The position numbers and the translations under genes were made by a program. Positions 18,420-28,438 of a stretch of DNA of 64,000 nt are shown piece by piece. The DNA is from S5-A14a sp022766365 (lineage in GTDB: Bacteria > Bacillota > Clostridia > Peptostreptococcales > Anaerovoracaceae): NCBI GenBank assembly GCA_050313295.1, contig JBNPLD010000009.1. One strand, 5' to 3'. The notes under the pieces are model-generated. The model searched no databases, was not told the origin of the DNA, and saw only the letters and a program-made list of their open reading frames with translations. The stretch's first letter is position 1. Every line of letters begins with the position of its first letter.

Positions 18420-21386
18420 TCAATCACCGCTGCCTTCAGGGTTCGACGGTTGCTCAGGTTTATCATGGTCATCAACTTCCGGTTTTTCTTCATTTTGCTC
18501 AGGAGCAGCCGTTCCAGGTGCCAATGGGTACTTCTTTGTATCTTTATTATGGATAGGGCAGTATGTCTTTGGAATCTTGTCCTCAGTACCTTTTTCAAAA
18601 GTAGTTCTCACAATATGGGTACACCAAGGTGTGGCAAGCATTCCTGAGTCTTTGCAAATGTTAACAACTATAGATTCCTTCTTATCAAATTCGCTTTTGA
18701 TCTTATCTTTAGATGACAGTCCTGTTTCAGTACCCTTAACAAAATAGTTATCACCAATGCTTATAACGTCTGACGGTTGAGAAGGGAAACTGCCATTGTA
18801 GGCTTTCTGAATCTGTCTCATAATCTGTCCCCACAAGACGGAGGCAGCGCGGCTACTTTGTGACAGGGATACTGCCACATCGTTTCCAATCCATAGGGCC
18901 GCGGCATATGAAGGAGTAATACCGGCACACCATATATCCATGTCATCATTTGTCGTACCTGTTTTAGCCCCCACAGGAACTCCGGGAAGAGCAGCAGGCC
19001 CGCCAAAACCACTGGTTACAGAGTACTGGAGTATTTTGTTCATAATAAAGGCTACATCTTCTCCAAGAACTCTGCTCCCTGCATCGCTCTTGTTCTCCAA
19101 AATAACTTTTCCTTTGCGATCCTTTACCTGGGAATACGCATGTGTTTTGTGAACAAGACCACCGTTTGCAAAAGCTGAATAAGCATTTGTCAGTTCTAGA
19201 GGAGAAATCCCCTTAGCCATTCCGCCAAGAGCTATTGCAGATGGGTTATTATCATTTATTTCGCCATCTTTAACTATCGTGGTTATTCCGAACTTTTCCA
19301 GCATTTGCATACAGTAATCTCCGCCAACCTGGAAATAAGTTTTGACAGATGTTGTGTTTCTGGAGAGAGCCAGTGCTGTCTTTAAATCGATAGGCCCCAT
19401 ATAACTTTTATCAAAGTTTTTAGGCCAATCTTTTCCGTCGATTCTGGTAGGTTCATCAATAATTACCGAACCGGAAGTCAAATAATCCCCCCAGTATTTT
19501 GAGCCTTGCTTGTCAATTGAAAGGTCTCTGAAATTGTGTTTCCGGCCTGATTTTGCTTCGTCGGCACTCTGCTGCAGTGCGGGTGCATAAACCCCAATAG
19601 GTTTAATTGCAGAGCCGGGTTGCCTAGGAGATGAAGCTCTGTTGAAAAGGTCTCTCCCTTCAGTGTTTCTACCACCTACCATGGCTTTGACAGCACCCGT
19701 GTTAACATCCACTATTGTCATGGCTGCTTGTGGCTGGACCACCTGTTGATTTAAGGTATAGGCATTTGCACTGATGGAAATCGTGCCATCATCATTTTTA
19801 TTAAACCAGTTTTTGCTTTCACGAACAAATTTAGCTGAAATTGTTGTGTTTCCATCTTTATCTTTTTTCTTTTCCCCTTGAGGAATATTGACAAAACCCC
19901 CGGAGATCACATAGAGTTCTCCGCCGGAATTTATAAACATACTTTTAAACTCAACACTTATGTCAGCTTTCCCATTGACACTGGTGTCATAGAAGTTAAG
20001 CTTCTTGCCGGCAGCGAGGGTGATAGAACCGTCATCATTTTCCCAAGCTTCGTCAGAATTCAGTATATAATTACCTGCTTTATCAAAGTAATTTGAATAG
20101 TTATAAAGCGCCACATTACCATTCTTATCTATGAAATTTCCTTCTGCGTTACGGCTCATATCGATAGGAGAAGGGAAATTATTGTTGTTGGAGAACTCAG
20201 TTTCAATTACGCTCTGAGCCTGACTATCCAATGTCGAATAGATCTTGAGACCGCCATCGTAAATTTTTTCCCTTGCCTGAGATTTGGATAAATTGTATTT
20301 TTTTGCAAAATCATTTACCACTTCTTCAATAACATAATCGTTAAAATAAGCAGATTTCGAGGATGTAAGAGAAAAATTAGGGTTGATTACATCCTTTAGA
20401 GGAACTTTGACTGCTTCTTCATATTCTTTCTGTGAAATTTTATTCTGTTCTCTCATGAGTTTAAGACATAGGTGGACACGGTCTAAACCTGCATCATTTA
20501 ATATATAGGCACCACTTGTTGTCTTGTGTAAAATATGGTCATCATCATAAGTCTGGGCATCGCTTAGGTTTACAAATCGAACATAGGCATACTCCGTAGG
20601 AGCTTTTGGTAAAGCTGCCAAAGCTGCGGATTCAACAAGATTAAGCTCAGACACTCCCTTAGAGAAGTATGCTTGTGAAGCGGCTTCAACACCGTTTGAG
20701 TTATTACCGAGATATATGGTATTCAGATATGCCTCAAGAATTTGCTTCTTTGACATGTTTTTCTCTATGATTACAGTGTAATATGCTTCGATAATCTTTC
20801 TTTTGATACTTCTTTCGGACTTTGATTCCTTAAGGAAAATGTTCCTGGCCAGCTGCTGTGTAATAGTGGAGGTCCCACTGACTCTGCCTGAGGACAGTGA
20901 GTCTTTGATGGCTCCCAAAATTCTGACATAATTAAATCCGTGATGTTTCCAGAAAGTTTTGTCTTCAATTGATATGAATGCGTCTTTCAGATTCTCAGGA
21001 AGATCCTTGTAATTGATATTGGTTCTGTTCTCTGTAGCATAAATCGAATCTATTTTGTTGCCCTGATCATCATATATTACAGAGCTTTCCGATAAGATAC
21101 TGTATAAGTTATCAGTATTGATCTTTTCAGCACCGTGTACCACATATGCGATATATGCAAATGCGATTATGACGGTAATAAGGATGAAAGCTAATACAAT
21201 TAATAGAATCTTTTTCCACAGCTTCATTTTTTTTGAATCCGGCTTTTTCTTATCCTCAGCAACGTAATCATTGTCATGTGATTTTCCGGATTTTGCAGAC
21301 TCTCTCTTTCGAGCCTGACTATTATCATTTTTAACTTCTGAGCTTTTCAAAATTTTTCCCTCAGTTTTAACGTCGATTTTACTCAT
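18420..21386 (-). CDS. Class A penicillin-binding protein (PBP1A type)
   Basis: A bifunctional peptidoglycan synthase of 988 residues. A charged cytoplasmic tail precedes one membrane anchor (~58-80, ILLIVLAFILITVIIAFAYI). The glycosyltransferase (GT51) domain shows AFISIEDKTFWKHHGF and GTSTITQQLARNIFL. The transpeptidase has SxxK in RQPGSAIKP, SRN in LSRNTTS and KTG in GAKTGTTND. About 140 residues between the two halves are Asp/Gly/Asn-rich, a known variable insert in Clostridia PBPs. The tail is Pro/Glu-rich. AAGGAAA lies before the ATG. The gene is monocistronic by its neighbours: it diverges from comEC and no terminator is visible before the regulator gene. Confidence 0.93.
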   Translation of the reverse strand: MSKIDVKTEGKILKSSEVKNDNSQARKRESAKSGKSHDNDYVAEDKKKPDSKKMKLWKKILLIVLAFILITVIIAFAYIAYVVHGAEKINTDNLYSILSESSVIYDDQGNKIDSIYATENRTNINYKDLPENLKDAFISIEDKTFWKHHGFNYVRILGAIKDSLSSGRVSGTSTITQQLARNIFLKESKSERSIKRKIIEAYYTVIIEKNMSKKQILEAYLNTIYLGNNSNGVEAASQAYFSKGVSELNLVESAALAALPKAPTEYAYVRFVNLSDAQTYDDDHILHKTTSGAYILNDAGLDRVHLCLKLMREQNKISQKEYEEAVKVPLKDVINPNFSLTSSKSAYFNDYVIEEVVNDFAKKYNLSKSQAREKIYDGGLKIYSTLDSQAQSVIETEFSNNNNFPSPIDMSRNAEGNFIDKNGNVALYNYSNYFDKAGNYILNSDEAWENDDGSITLAAGKKLNFYDTSVNGKADISVEFKSMFINSGGELYVISGGFVNIPQGEKKKDKDGNTTISAKFVRESKNWFNKNDDGTISISANAYTLNQQVVQPQAAMTIVDVNTGAVKAMVGGRNTEGRDLFNRASSPRQPGSAIKPIGVYAPALQQSADEAKSGRKHNFRDLSIDKQGSKYWGDYLTSGSVIIDEPTRIDGKDWPKNFDKSYMGPIDLKTALALSRNTTSVKTYFQVGGDYCMQMLEKFGITTIVKDGEINDNNPSAIALGGMAKGISPLELTNAYSAFANGGLVHKTHAYSQVKDRKGKVILENKSDAGSRVLGEDVAFIMNKILQYSVTSGFGGPAALPGVPVGAKTGTTNDDMDIWCAGITPSYAAALWIGNDVAVSLSQSSRAASVLWGQIMRQIQKAYNGSFPSQPSDVISIGDNYFVKGTETGLSSKDKIKSEFDKKESIVVNICKDSGMLATPWCTHIVRTTFEKGTEDKIPKTYCPIHNKDTKKYPLAPGTAAPEQNEEKPEVDDHDKPEQPSNPEGSGD

Positions 21387-21443
21387 AATTGTTTCCTTTT
21401 TCTAAAAGCAATTTACAGGTCATTATAACATAAAAACCAGGTA

Positions 21444-21472
21444 TGGACAAGAATATGGGAATGAGATAAAAT
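21444..21472 (+). promoter_or_regulatory. Sigma-A promoter for comEC-holA
   Basis: TGGACA (21444-21449) and TAAAAT (21467-21472) are separated by exactly 17 bp, 35 bp before the comEC ATG. Confidence 0.6.
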
Positions 21473-21506
21473 ATACTAAAGAGTTAAGTGCAATACTGAT
21501 ATTTTC

Positions 21507-23885
21507 ATGAGAAGACCACTGTTTTTCGTATCACTTATGCAGGCTGCTATAGGTATACTTTTTCTGGAGTTCGGTATACAGAGGGCAATTGCACTTTTAA
21601 TTTTCATATCTTCAATTCCGATAACCATCTTTTCTGTTTCAAAGAGACACATATCGAAGGGAACCCCTGAGATTTATTCAGAAATATTCAAAATATTTAT
21701 AGTTTTTATCATGGCCGTCGGCTTGCTTTGCAACGGCTATTTTGTGATGGAAAAGAACATAAAAGCTGTGGAGAAGTTCATGGAGAGATATAATGGTGAG
21801 GAAGTAGAACTGGAGTGCATTGTAATACACGCAGATAAGACAGATAACAGAAAAATGAAGGTTGTTGCCTATCCATTCATCGGAAACAGTTATAACGGGA
21901 AAATATTGCTGAACTGTTACTCGCTGAAAAATGAGAAAAGTGAAATGGAAAATATAGTGCCGGGTGATCACATAATCATCAGAGGAAAATTTCAAGTTCC
22001 AAGATCAGCTTCAAATCCCAGATGCTTTGATTATCGCAATTACCTGATGGGAGAAAAGATTTTTCTGACATGCACCTGTGTTAACCTTGAACGTACGTTT
22101 AAAGAATGCGGCTTGGTCTGGAAGATGAGAAGATTTACAGAGGATATACGAAGGAACTTTTTTAAAGGCGCCTTTTCTTCAGATCCTGAGGTCGGTGGAG
22201 TGATAAGAGGAATAGTTCTCGGTGATAAGGCAGCTTTAAACGAAGACATATATGATCGGTTCAGACTTTACGGTACGGCACATATTCTGGCTGTTTCCGG
22301 GCTTCACATAGGGATTCTTGTAACGGTGTACAGGAGAATATACCGCAGTTATCCGAACCGAATTTTAATCTGCATTCTTCTGGTCGCTCTGTTTTTTTAT
22401 GGGCAGATTACAAGATGGAGCCCATCTGTCTTTAGAGCCGTCTCAATGTCGTTGATATACGTGGGATCACAGGTTTTGAAAAGAGATTTTGATTTGCTCA
22501 CCGCTCTGGGGATAAGTGGGATAATATCAGTCGGTTTGAATCCGGGAATATTGCTTTCACTCAGTTTTAAGATGTCATACCTGGCAATTCTAGGAATTGG
22601 CATCGTAGGGAGGAGAATAGCCGCCCGGATTGAGATATATTTTCAGAGGAGACTGGCATATATTTGCGGTGAGGAGCCAATCAGGAAGTTGTCAAGTTGG
22701 GCCGGTATGTACTTTGGAGTTCAAATAGTTATGACCCCGTTTATATTGCATGAATTTAACTATTTGACCCCATTTGGAATATTCCTGAACCTGCCCATCG
22801 GAATTCTTGCAGGTATTATTGTATCCGTGGGAATTTTGTTAATGGGCTTGACAGCCTTTGAAATCCAAAATTTCATTCCACAATTTGTAAAACTTATCGA
22901 AACAGAACTTTATTATTTGGGAAAAATATTGATTAATATTCATGAGTTTAACATTGATAAGCTTTTGAGTAGGAATATAAATATGTGGCTCCAAATGATT
23001 TCACCAGGTTTGACATTTATAGTAATGGCCATTTTACTAATTCTGCTGGTTTTTTCCGAGAGTTTTTATATCATGTTATCCAGAAAAAGATTACTGAATA
23101 TCTGTGTAAGCTTGTGTGTCATCGTTATACTCGGTGGAATAAGCTATTTTGCTGATAAGTCGAATTTTGACCATGCGTCAATAGTAATGGTGGATGTTGG
23201 ACAGGGAGATTGTATGCATATCAGAAGTCGTAATGGAGATAACATGGTTTTTGATGGAGGAGGTTCTAAGGATAAAAGCATTGGGAAACTAATACTTCTT
23301 CCGTATTTTCTTAGAAACAGAGTTGCAAGACTGGACATGGCGTGTGTAACTCACAGAGATACAGACCATGCCAAGGGGCTTTATGATTTACGGAAACTTT
23401 ATAAAATATCTCGTTTCGTAGATGGTGCTTATGCGGGTAATTTGGCAACCGGTAATGGGACATCGGTAGATGTAGTGTGGCCGTTTGATGATTCGAAAGG
23501 GGTGGCAGGAGATAATAATGAGTTATCTTCGGTGTATCGTATAGATGTGGACGGGATTTCGGTTCTGGTAACCGGAGATATTGGAGAGGACACAGAAAGG
23601 GAGATAGTCAATAAATATAAAAACAGCGATATTTTAAAGGCGGATGTCCTGAAAGTTGCGCATCATGGGAGCAGGTATAGCACTACTGATGATTTCCTCA
23701 AGGCTGTAGATCCAAAAGTTGCAGTTATAGGTGTAGGTAAAAATAATTACGGACATCCGGCCGGGTCTGTCATTGATAAACTGGAAAAAAATGATATAAT
23801 GACATATAGAACAGATTTAGATGGTGCAATTGGAATTTGGAAAGAAAACGGCAGTCTGAAAGTATGTACAATGCTAAGAAAGTAA
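21507..23885 (+). CDS. comEC: ComEC/Rec2 DNA-uptake channel protein
   Basis: ComEC carries single-stranded DNA across the membrane during transformation. The N-terminal part has membrane helices and a soluble OB-like DUF4131 region (~80-190). The competence domain begins at SGLHIGILVTVYRR near residue 265, with many membrane helices to ~555. The C-terminal metallo-beta-lactamase-like domain shows MVDVGQGDC, FDGGG, THRDTDHAKG and VAHHGSRYS, the metal and nuclease-like motifs. The 792-residue length is normal for a full protein. No strong ribosome binding site is seen. holA starts inside its 3' end, as in many Firmicutes. Natural competence in this lineage is not shown by this gene alone. Confidence 0.93.
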   Translation: MRRPLFFVSLMQAAIGILFLEFGIQRAIALLIFISSIPITIFSVSKRHISKGTPEIYSEIFKIFIVFIMAVGLLCNGYFVMEKNIKAVEKFMERYNGEEVELECIVIHADKTDNRKMKVVAYPFIGNSYNGKILLNCYSLKNEKSEMENIVPGDHIIIRGKFQVPRSASNPRCFDYRNYLMGEKIFLTCTCVNLERTFKECGLVWKMRRFTEDIRRNFFKGAFSSDPEVGGVIRGIVLGDKAALNEDIYDRFRLYGTAHILAVSGLHIGILVTVYRRIYRSYPNRILICILLVALFFYGQITRWSPSVFRAVSMSLIYVGSQVLKRDFDLLTALGISGIISVGLNPGILLSLSFKMSYLAILGIGIVGRRIAARIEIYFQRRLAYICGEEPIRKLSSWAGMYFGVQIVMTPFILHEFNYLTPFGIFLNLPIGILAGIIVSVGILLMGLTAFEIQNFIPQFVKLIETELYYLGKILINIHEFNIDKLLSRNINMWLQMISPGLTFIVMAILLILLVFSESFYIMLSRKRLLNICVSLCVIVILGGISYFADKSNFDHASIVMVDVGQGDCMHIRSRNGDNMVFDGGGSKDKSIGKLILLPYFLRNRVARLDMACVTHRDTDHAKGLYDLRKLYKISRFVDGAYAGNLATGNGTSVDVVWPFDDSKGVAGDNNELSSVYRIDVDGISVLVTGDIGEDTEREIVNKYKNSDILKADVLKVAHHGSRYSTTDDFLKAVDPKVAVIGVGKNNYGHPAGSVIDKLEKNDIMTYRTDLDGAIGIWKENGSLKVCTMLRK

Positions 23886-24901
23886 GTGTTTATAACAAGT
23901 TTATTAATGATGAAAAGAGTGGTTATAACAACCTTCTTATATTTGGGGGCAAGGAGCCATATCTGTCAAGATGGGCTACAAACAGAATCATTTCTCGAAA
24001 TGTGAATCCTCTAACCAAGATGATGGATTTAACAGAAATGGACGAGATAACTTTTTCTTTTAAGGAACTTGAGCAGTCCATGGAAAGTAGGGCCCTCACA
24101 GGTGGGAGAAGAGTTACAGTCGTCAGGCTTGAAGATGCGTCTTTCCTTAAACCTGAGGAGGACAGAATTGTAAAGCTTTTACAATCATGTGACGATAGAA
24201 TTGATGATAACATTCTTGTATTCCACGTGGTTTCGGAGGATTTCCCTTCTATACCGGCTAAAATTAAGAAATTATTTACCACTTATGAGTTTGGTAAACT
24301 CAATAGAGGAGAACTCTATAAATTTATTCATAATCAGCTTAAATACAGAAGAGCGAACTTCGATGATTCATCAATATATCATCTTATAGATGTTTCCGGA
24401 TATCTGATGAAGGATAGCGACTATGATCTATTTAAGCTTACAGGCGATATAGATAAGATAGTTTCTCTGACGAATGAGGATAACAGTATTTCACTTCGTG
24501 AAGCCATAGAGGAAGTTGTACTGGGCTACAGGGAGGCTTATGTTTTTTCTTTGGTAGATGCTGTATTTGCCAAGGATAAGGGGCGGGCAATCGTGATTCT
24601 CAACAATATTTTTTCTTCCGATAAGGAAGAGGGATCAAGAATCACCGGACTTCTGATATCCAGCGTTGAGTTGGCACTTTCCATTTACCAGCTGAAGAGG
24701 GAGGGTGTCAGTGCTTCTGAAGCATCTAAGATTTTGGGCATCAACAAATTCAGAGGCGAGATGCTTTTAAAAAATACAGCACGGATGAAGGAGAAAGACA
24801 TTAGAGAATTGTTGCTGAATACATATACGATCGATCAGAATTTAAAAAAGGGAACTTTTGACGAGCGGACATCCCTTGAATACTTTGTTGCAAATTTATG
24901 A
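23864..24901 (+). CDS. holA: DNA polymerase III delta subunit
   Basis: HolA loads the sliding clamp as part of the clamp-loader complex. The protein shows the family layout: FGGKEPYLSRWATNRI near the start, a degenerate AAA+ core (VVRLEDASFLKPEED, ILVFHVVSED), then the helical SLVDAVFAKDKGRAIVILN and QLKREGVSASEASKILGI region and a C-terminal ASLEYFVANL-like end. ATG 23864 matches the family N-terminus and lies 22 bp inside comEC, a common arrangement. Length is 345 residues. Confidence 0.9.
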   Translation: MYNAKKVSVYNKFINDEKSGYNNLLIFGGKEPYLSRWATNRIISRNVNPLTKMMDLTEMDEITFSFKELEQSMESRALTGGRRVTVVRLEDASFLKPEEDRIVKLLQSCDDRIDDNILVFHVVSEDFPSIPAKIKKLFTTYEFGKLNRGELYKFIHNQLKYRRANFDDSSIYHLIDVSGYLMKDSDYDLFKLTGDIDKIVSLTNEDNSISLREAIEEVVLGYREAYVFSLVDAVFAKDKGRAIVILNNIFSSDKEEGSRITGLLISSVELALSIYQLKREGVSASEASKILGINKFRGEMLLKNTARMKEKDIRELLLNTYTIDQNLKKGTFDERTSLEYFVANL

Positions 24902-24946
24902 CAGAATGAAGATTTAGCGTGACGAAAGGTTAGGTAAAGCTACGAA

Positions 24947-25855
24947 ATGAAGAAAAGAAGAATCGCAGAACTCGGACTTATTCTTGTGACTCTTGGATGG
25001 GGGGTTTCCTACTATTTGATGGATATATCACTAACAGATATGGGACCCTTTACACTTAACGGCTACCGATTTTTGATAGCGTTTTTTGTTGCAGGGATTT
25101 TTTCTTTCAGTTATATCAAAGACGTAAATAGAGAAACTCTTAAGTACAGCTTTTATCTTGGAACGCTGCTGCTCTTTGTTTACAGCGGAGCAACATTCGG
25201 TGTGAAGTATACAACCCTGTCAAACGCCGGCTTTTTGTGTGCTTTAGCTGTTGTAATCACTCCTTTTATTGAGACTGTATTCATGAGAAAACCTCTGCCT
25301 GCTAAAGTGCAAATTTCAGCAACAGCTTGTCTTATCGGAATAATGCTCATGACACTTAAGGATAATTTTGCGATAAACATGGAGAATCTTCCGGGAGATC
25401 TTTTATGTATCATGTGTGCAGTTTCATACTCTTTTCATATATTAGTGACTCAGAAGGCAGTGCAGCAGGATGATGTAAATCCATATCAGTTAGGGGTTTT
25501 TCAGCTATTGTTCTGTGGAGTATATTGTATGGTTATGGGCTTTATGGCAGAAACTCCGGCTATACCAAGCAATATGAAGGTCGGAGGATCTGTTTTGTTC
25601 CTTGCTGTTTTCTGCACTGGTGTTGCGTTTATTGTTCAGGCAGTAGCGCAGAAGTACACAGAGGCTAGCCGGGTGGGAATAATATTTTCATTGGAGCCTG
25701 TGTTTGCAGGAATTGTAGCGTATATTTTTGCCGGCGAGAGGCTAAGTATCAAGGGATATGTAGGAGTTATGATCATGCTTTCGGCTATTTTGTTTCTGGA
25801 GAGTAATTTTAGCTTTCTGAAACTTAGGAAAACTGATGATAATACAGGTGAATAG
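24947..25855 (+). CDS. DMT-superfamily (EamA) transporter
   Basis: The 302-residue protein has ten predicted membrane helices in two EamA repeats, the second beginning near LPGDLLCIMCAVSYSFHILV. Motifs typical of the family include GWGVSYYLMDISL, GPFTLNGYRFLIAF and TEASRVGIIFSLEPVFAGIVAYIFAGE. Such proteins export amino acids, drugs or metabolites; the substrate is unknown here. It is followed by 299 bp without a gene. Confidence 0.85.
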   Translation: MKKRRIAELGLILVTLGWGVSYYLMDISLTDMGPFTLNGYRFLIAFFVAGIFSFSYIKDVNRETLKYSFYLGTLLLFVYSGATFGVKYTTLSNAGFLCALAVVITPFIETVFMRKPLPAKVQISATACLIGIMLMTLKDNFAINMENLPGDLLCIMCAVSYSFHILVTQKAVQQDDVNPYQLGVFQLLFCGVYCMVMGFMAETPAIPSNMKVGGSVLFLAVFCTGVAFIVQAVAQKYTEASRVGIIFSLEPVFAGIVAYIFAGERLSIKGYVGVMIMLSAILFLESNFSFLKLRKTDDNTGE

Positions 25856-25896
25856 CGTGAGAAAATGAAAAGTATATATATGAATTATAATTGGAG

Positions 25897-25974
25897 AGGC
25901 GAAATCTCATTCAAGAAGAGAGGTGTGACCTGGCCGCAAGACTGAGTGATTCAGCAGGTCCATGTTAAACGCCT
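25897..25974 (+). other. Possible structured RNA or DNA element in the gap before the nuoE-like gene
   Basis: The 299-bp gap 25856-26154 holds a compact set of nested pairings. An outer AGGCG/CGCCT (25897-25901 with 25970-25974) encloses a small TCTC/GAGA hairpin (25905-25908 with 25918-25921). It also encloses a longer arm, GACCTG/CAGGTC (25927-25932 with 25955-25960), topped by CTGA/TCAG. Together they form a possible three-way junction with GGCCGCAAGA in an internal loop. I could not match it to a known riboswitch. A good promoter lies downstream at 26072-26100, so it is not in that transcript's leader. Confidence 0.35.
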
Positions 25975-26071
25975 TAGCTAAGTTATTTGAGAAGTTGATA
26001 TTTATTACAGGATAAACACCAATAATTTTAGAGTCAAAATGAATAATCCAATAATAAAATACATTATTCCA

Positions 26072-26100
26072 TTGATTTATCTTCGGACAAACTCTATAAT
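26072..26100 (+). promoter_or_regulatory. Sigma-A promoter of the nuoE/nuoF/StnA-like operon
   Basis: TTGATT (26072-26077) and a perfect TATAAT (26095-26100) are 17 bp apart, about 55 bp before the first ATG. The -10 overlaps an inverted repeat CTATAA/TTATAG (26094-26110) that could be an operator. Confidence 0.7.
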
Positions 26101-26154
26101 TACTTTATAGATAAAATATTGTCAAACTTAATTTTCTGATAGGAGGACGGTGTA

Positions 26155-26664
26155 ATGAGCAAAAATTGCTGCTGTGGAAACAGCAAGAATGACCAGTTCC
26201 CTGAACTGGCACCAACCATGGAAAAATATGCTAATACTCCCGGTAGTCTGATCACCATTTTGCAGAAGGCCCAAGAGATATACGGCTATCTGTCTATTGA
26301 TGTTATCAATTACATTTCTGACTGCACGGGTATTAAACCTGCTAAGATTTATGGGGTAGCTACTTTCTACGCTCAGTTCAGATTGCAGCCGATAGGTAAA
26401 AATTTGATAATGCTATGTCAAGGTACAGCATGCCATGTAAACGGTTCGGAGATGATAGAAGAATCAGTCTGTGAACACCTTGAAATTCACGACGGAGAGA
26501 CTACTCCCGACGGAATCTTCACACTGAATAACGTGGCATGTCTGGGTTGTTGTTCCCTTGCACCTGTAATGATGGTAAGGAGCAGTGAAGGAGACGAAAC
26601 CTATGGTAATTTGACTAAGGATAAAGTTAAGAAGATCTTAGATGAGATTAGAGCTAGAGGTTAG
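26155..26664 (+). CDS. NuoE-like 2Fe-2S subunit of an NAD(P)-linked oxidoreductase complex
   Basis: This 169-residue thioredoxin-fold ferredoxin corresponds to the 24-kDa subunit of complex I and to the small subunits of electron-bifurcating hydrogenases and Stn-type transhydrogenases. The four 2Fe-2S Cys ligands are in CQGTACH and CLGCC. KIYGVATFYAQF is the family hallmark. An extra N-terminal KNCCCGN cluster of Cys is unusual. AGGAGG precedes the ATG. The next gene starts 11 bp later, so three genes form one operon. Confidence 0.88.
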   Translation: MSKNCCCGNSKNDQFPELAPTMEKYANTPGSLITILQKAQEIYGYLSIDVINYISDCTGIKPAKIYGVATFYAQFRLQPIGKNLIMLCQGTACHVNGSEMIEESVCEHLEIHDGETTPDGIFTLNNVACLGCCSLAPVMMVRSSEGDETYGNLTKDKVKKILDEIRARG

Positions 26665-26675
26665 GAGGATACCAT

Positions 26676-28427
26676 ATGAAAGTTGTTATAGGGCAAGGAA
26701 GCTGTGGTATTGCCACCGGAGCTAAGAAAACTGAAGCTGAATTCAGAAAGCAACTTGCTAATCATGATGTTGATGCTCAACTGGATTTCACAGGCTGTGT
26801 AGGTACGTGTTATCTTGAACCTATAGTAGATGTGTATGAAGACAACGGCAAGGATTTCACACGCTACATAATGGTTCAGCCGGAAAAGGTTGAAAAGATT
26901 GTTGAAGAACATCTGAAAGGCGGCAAACCTGTAAAGGAATATGCAATATCCGATGAGGATAAGCAGTTCATAAGCAAACAGAAGAGAGTCGTTCTGAGAA
27001 ACTGCGGGCTCATAAATCCGGAGAACATCGATGAATATTTGGCTGTGGATGGCTATGAAGCAACCAAGAAGGTTGTAACCACAATGAGTCAGGAAGATGT
27101 TATAGAAGAAATCAAAGCGTCAGGACTTAGAGGTCGTGGAGGGGCAGGATTTCCTACATGGTTTAAATGGAATGCTGCCAAGAGTAATCCAGGGACTGAA
27201 AAGTATATCGTATGTAATGCTGATGAAGGTGACCCGGGTGCGTTCATGGACAGATCTGTCTTAGAGGGTGATCCTCATGCAGTTATCGAAGGTATGATCA
27301 TCGGAGGATATGCTATGGGAGCCTCCGAAGGAATCATTTATTGTCGTGCAGAGTATCCGCTTGCGATCAAGAGGCTTGAGCTTGCCATGGAGCAGGCTCG
27401 TGAGAGAGGATATCTGGGAGATGATATTTTTGGGTCAGGCTTTCACTTTGATATGAGAATTAAAGCGGGAGCCGGAGCTTTTGTATGTGGTGAGGAGACG
27501 GCTCTCATTGCTTCTCTTGAGGGGGAGAGGGGAATGCCAAGGCTCAAGCCGCCATTTCCTGCACAGAAAGGTTATTGGCAAAAACCTACCAATATAAACA
27601 ATGTAGAAACCTTTGCTAACGTTCCATGGATTATTGTAAATGGAGGTAAGGCCTTCGGATCAATGGGAACGGAAAAATCCAACGGGACTAAGGTATTTGC
27701 CCTAGCCGGTAAGATAAAGAAGGGCGGATTGGTGGAAGTCCCAATGGGACTACCGCTCAAAGACGTAATCTTCGGTATCGGTGGAGGAATTAAGAAAGAT
27801 AAGAAATTTAAGGCAGTGCAGATGGGTGGTCCATCGGGAGGTTGCATACCGGATAAACTTATCGACACGCCTGTAACATATGAGGACATCAATAAGACAG
27901 GAGCAATAGTCGGTTCCGGAGGTATGATTGTCATGGACGAGGATACCTGCATGGTTGATATGGCAAGATATTTCCTCGACTTCACCAGAAAGGAATCCTG
28001 TGGTAAGTGTAACTACTGTCGCGTAGGAACCAAGAGAATGCTTGAAATCCTTGAGAGAATTACGCAAGGAAAGGGTAGGGATGGAGATATCGAACTTCTT
28101 GAAGAGTTGGCCGTAAAGATTAAGGACGGATCAATGTGCGGTCTTGGACAGACGGCTCCAAATCCTGTACTTACAACTCTCAAATACTTCAGGAACGAGT
28201 ATGAAGATCATATTTACAATCATAAGTGCACAGCCGGTTCATGCAAGGCTTTGATTCACTTTATAATCAGAGATAACTGTACCGGATGTACGGCATGTGC
28301 AAGGAAATGTCCTGTTGGAGCAATTTCAGGAGAACTCAAGGGTCAACACGTAATCGATCAGGAAAAATGTATAAAGTGTGGTAAGTGTGAAGAAACCTGC
28401 AGGTTTGATGCGATTTACAGAGAGTAG
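26676..28427 (+). CDS. NuoF-like NADH/FMN-binding subunit with added ferredoxin domain
   Basis: The 583-residue protein has an N-terminal 2Fe-2S thioredoxin-like domain (GQGSCGIATGA, CVGTCYLEP). The NuoF core follows: GLRGRGGAGFPTWFKW for NADH, NADEGDPGAFMDR for FMN, and the 4Fe-4S site ESCGKCNYCRVGT. At the C-terminus is a two-cluster ferredoxin with CTGCTACARKCP and CIKCGKCEETC. This matches HydB/StnB-type subunits, where the flavin can bifurcate electrons between NAD and ferredoxin. It sits between the NuoE-like and StnA-like subunits, with GGAGGATACC before the start. Confidence 0.88.
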   Translation: MKVVIGQGSCGIATGAKKTEAEFRKQLANHDVDAQLDFTGCVGTCYLEPIVDVYEDNGKDFTRYIMVQPEKVEKIVEEHLKGGKPVKEYAISDEDKQFISKQKRVVLRNCGLINPENIDEYLAVDGYEATKKVVTTMSQEDVIEEIKASGLRGRGGAGFPTWFKWNAAKSNPGTEKYIVCNADEGDPGAFMDRSVLEGDPHAVIEGMIIGGYAMGASEGIIYCRAEYPLAIKRLELAMEQARERGYLGDDIFGSGFHFDMRIKAGAGAFVCGEETALIASLEGERGMPRLKPPFPAQKGYWQKPTNINNVETFANVPWIIVNGGKAFGSMGTEKSNGTKVFALAGKIKKGGLVEVPMGLPLKDVIFGIGGGIKKDKKFKAVQMGGPSGGCIPDKLIDTPVTYEDINKTGAIVGSGGMIVMDEDTCMVDMARYFLDFTRKESCGKCNYCRVGTKRMLEILERITQGKGRDGDIELLEELAVKIKDGSMCGLGQTAPNPVLTTLKYFRNEYEDHIYNHKCTAGSCKALIHFIIRDNCTGCTACARKCPVGAISGELKGQHVIDQEKCIKCGKCEETCRFDAIYRE

Positions 28428-28438
28428 GAGGAAGTCAT

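Noticed and set aside
25920..25960. SAM (S-box) riboswitch
   Set aside because: AGAGAGGTG and CTGGCC resemble the 5' part of an S-box, but the conserved GGCAACC-type part and terminator are absent.
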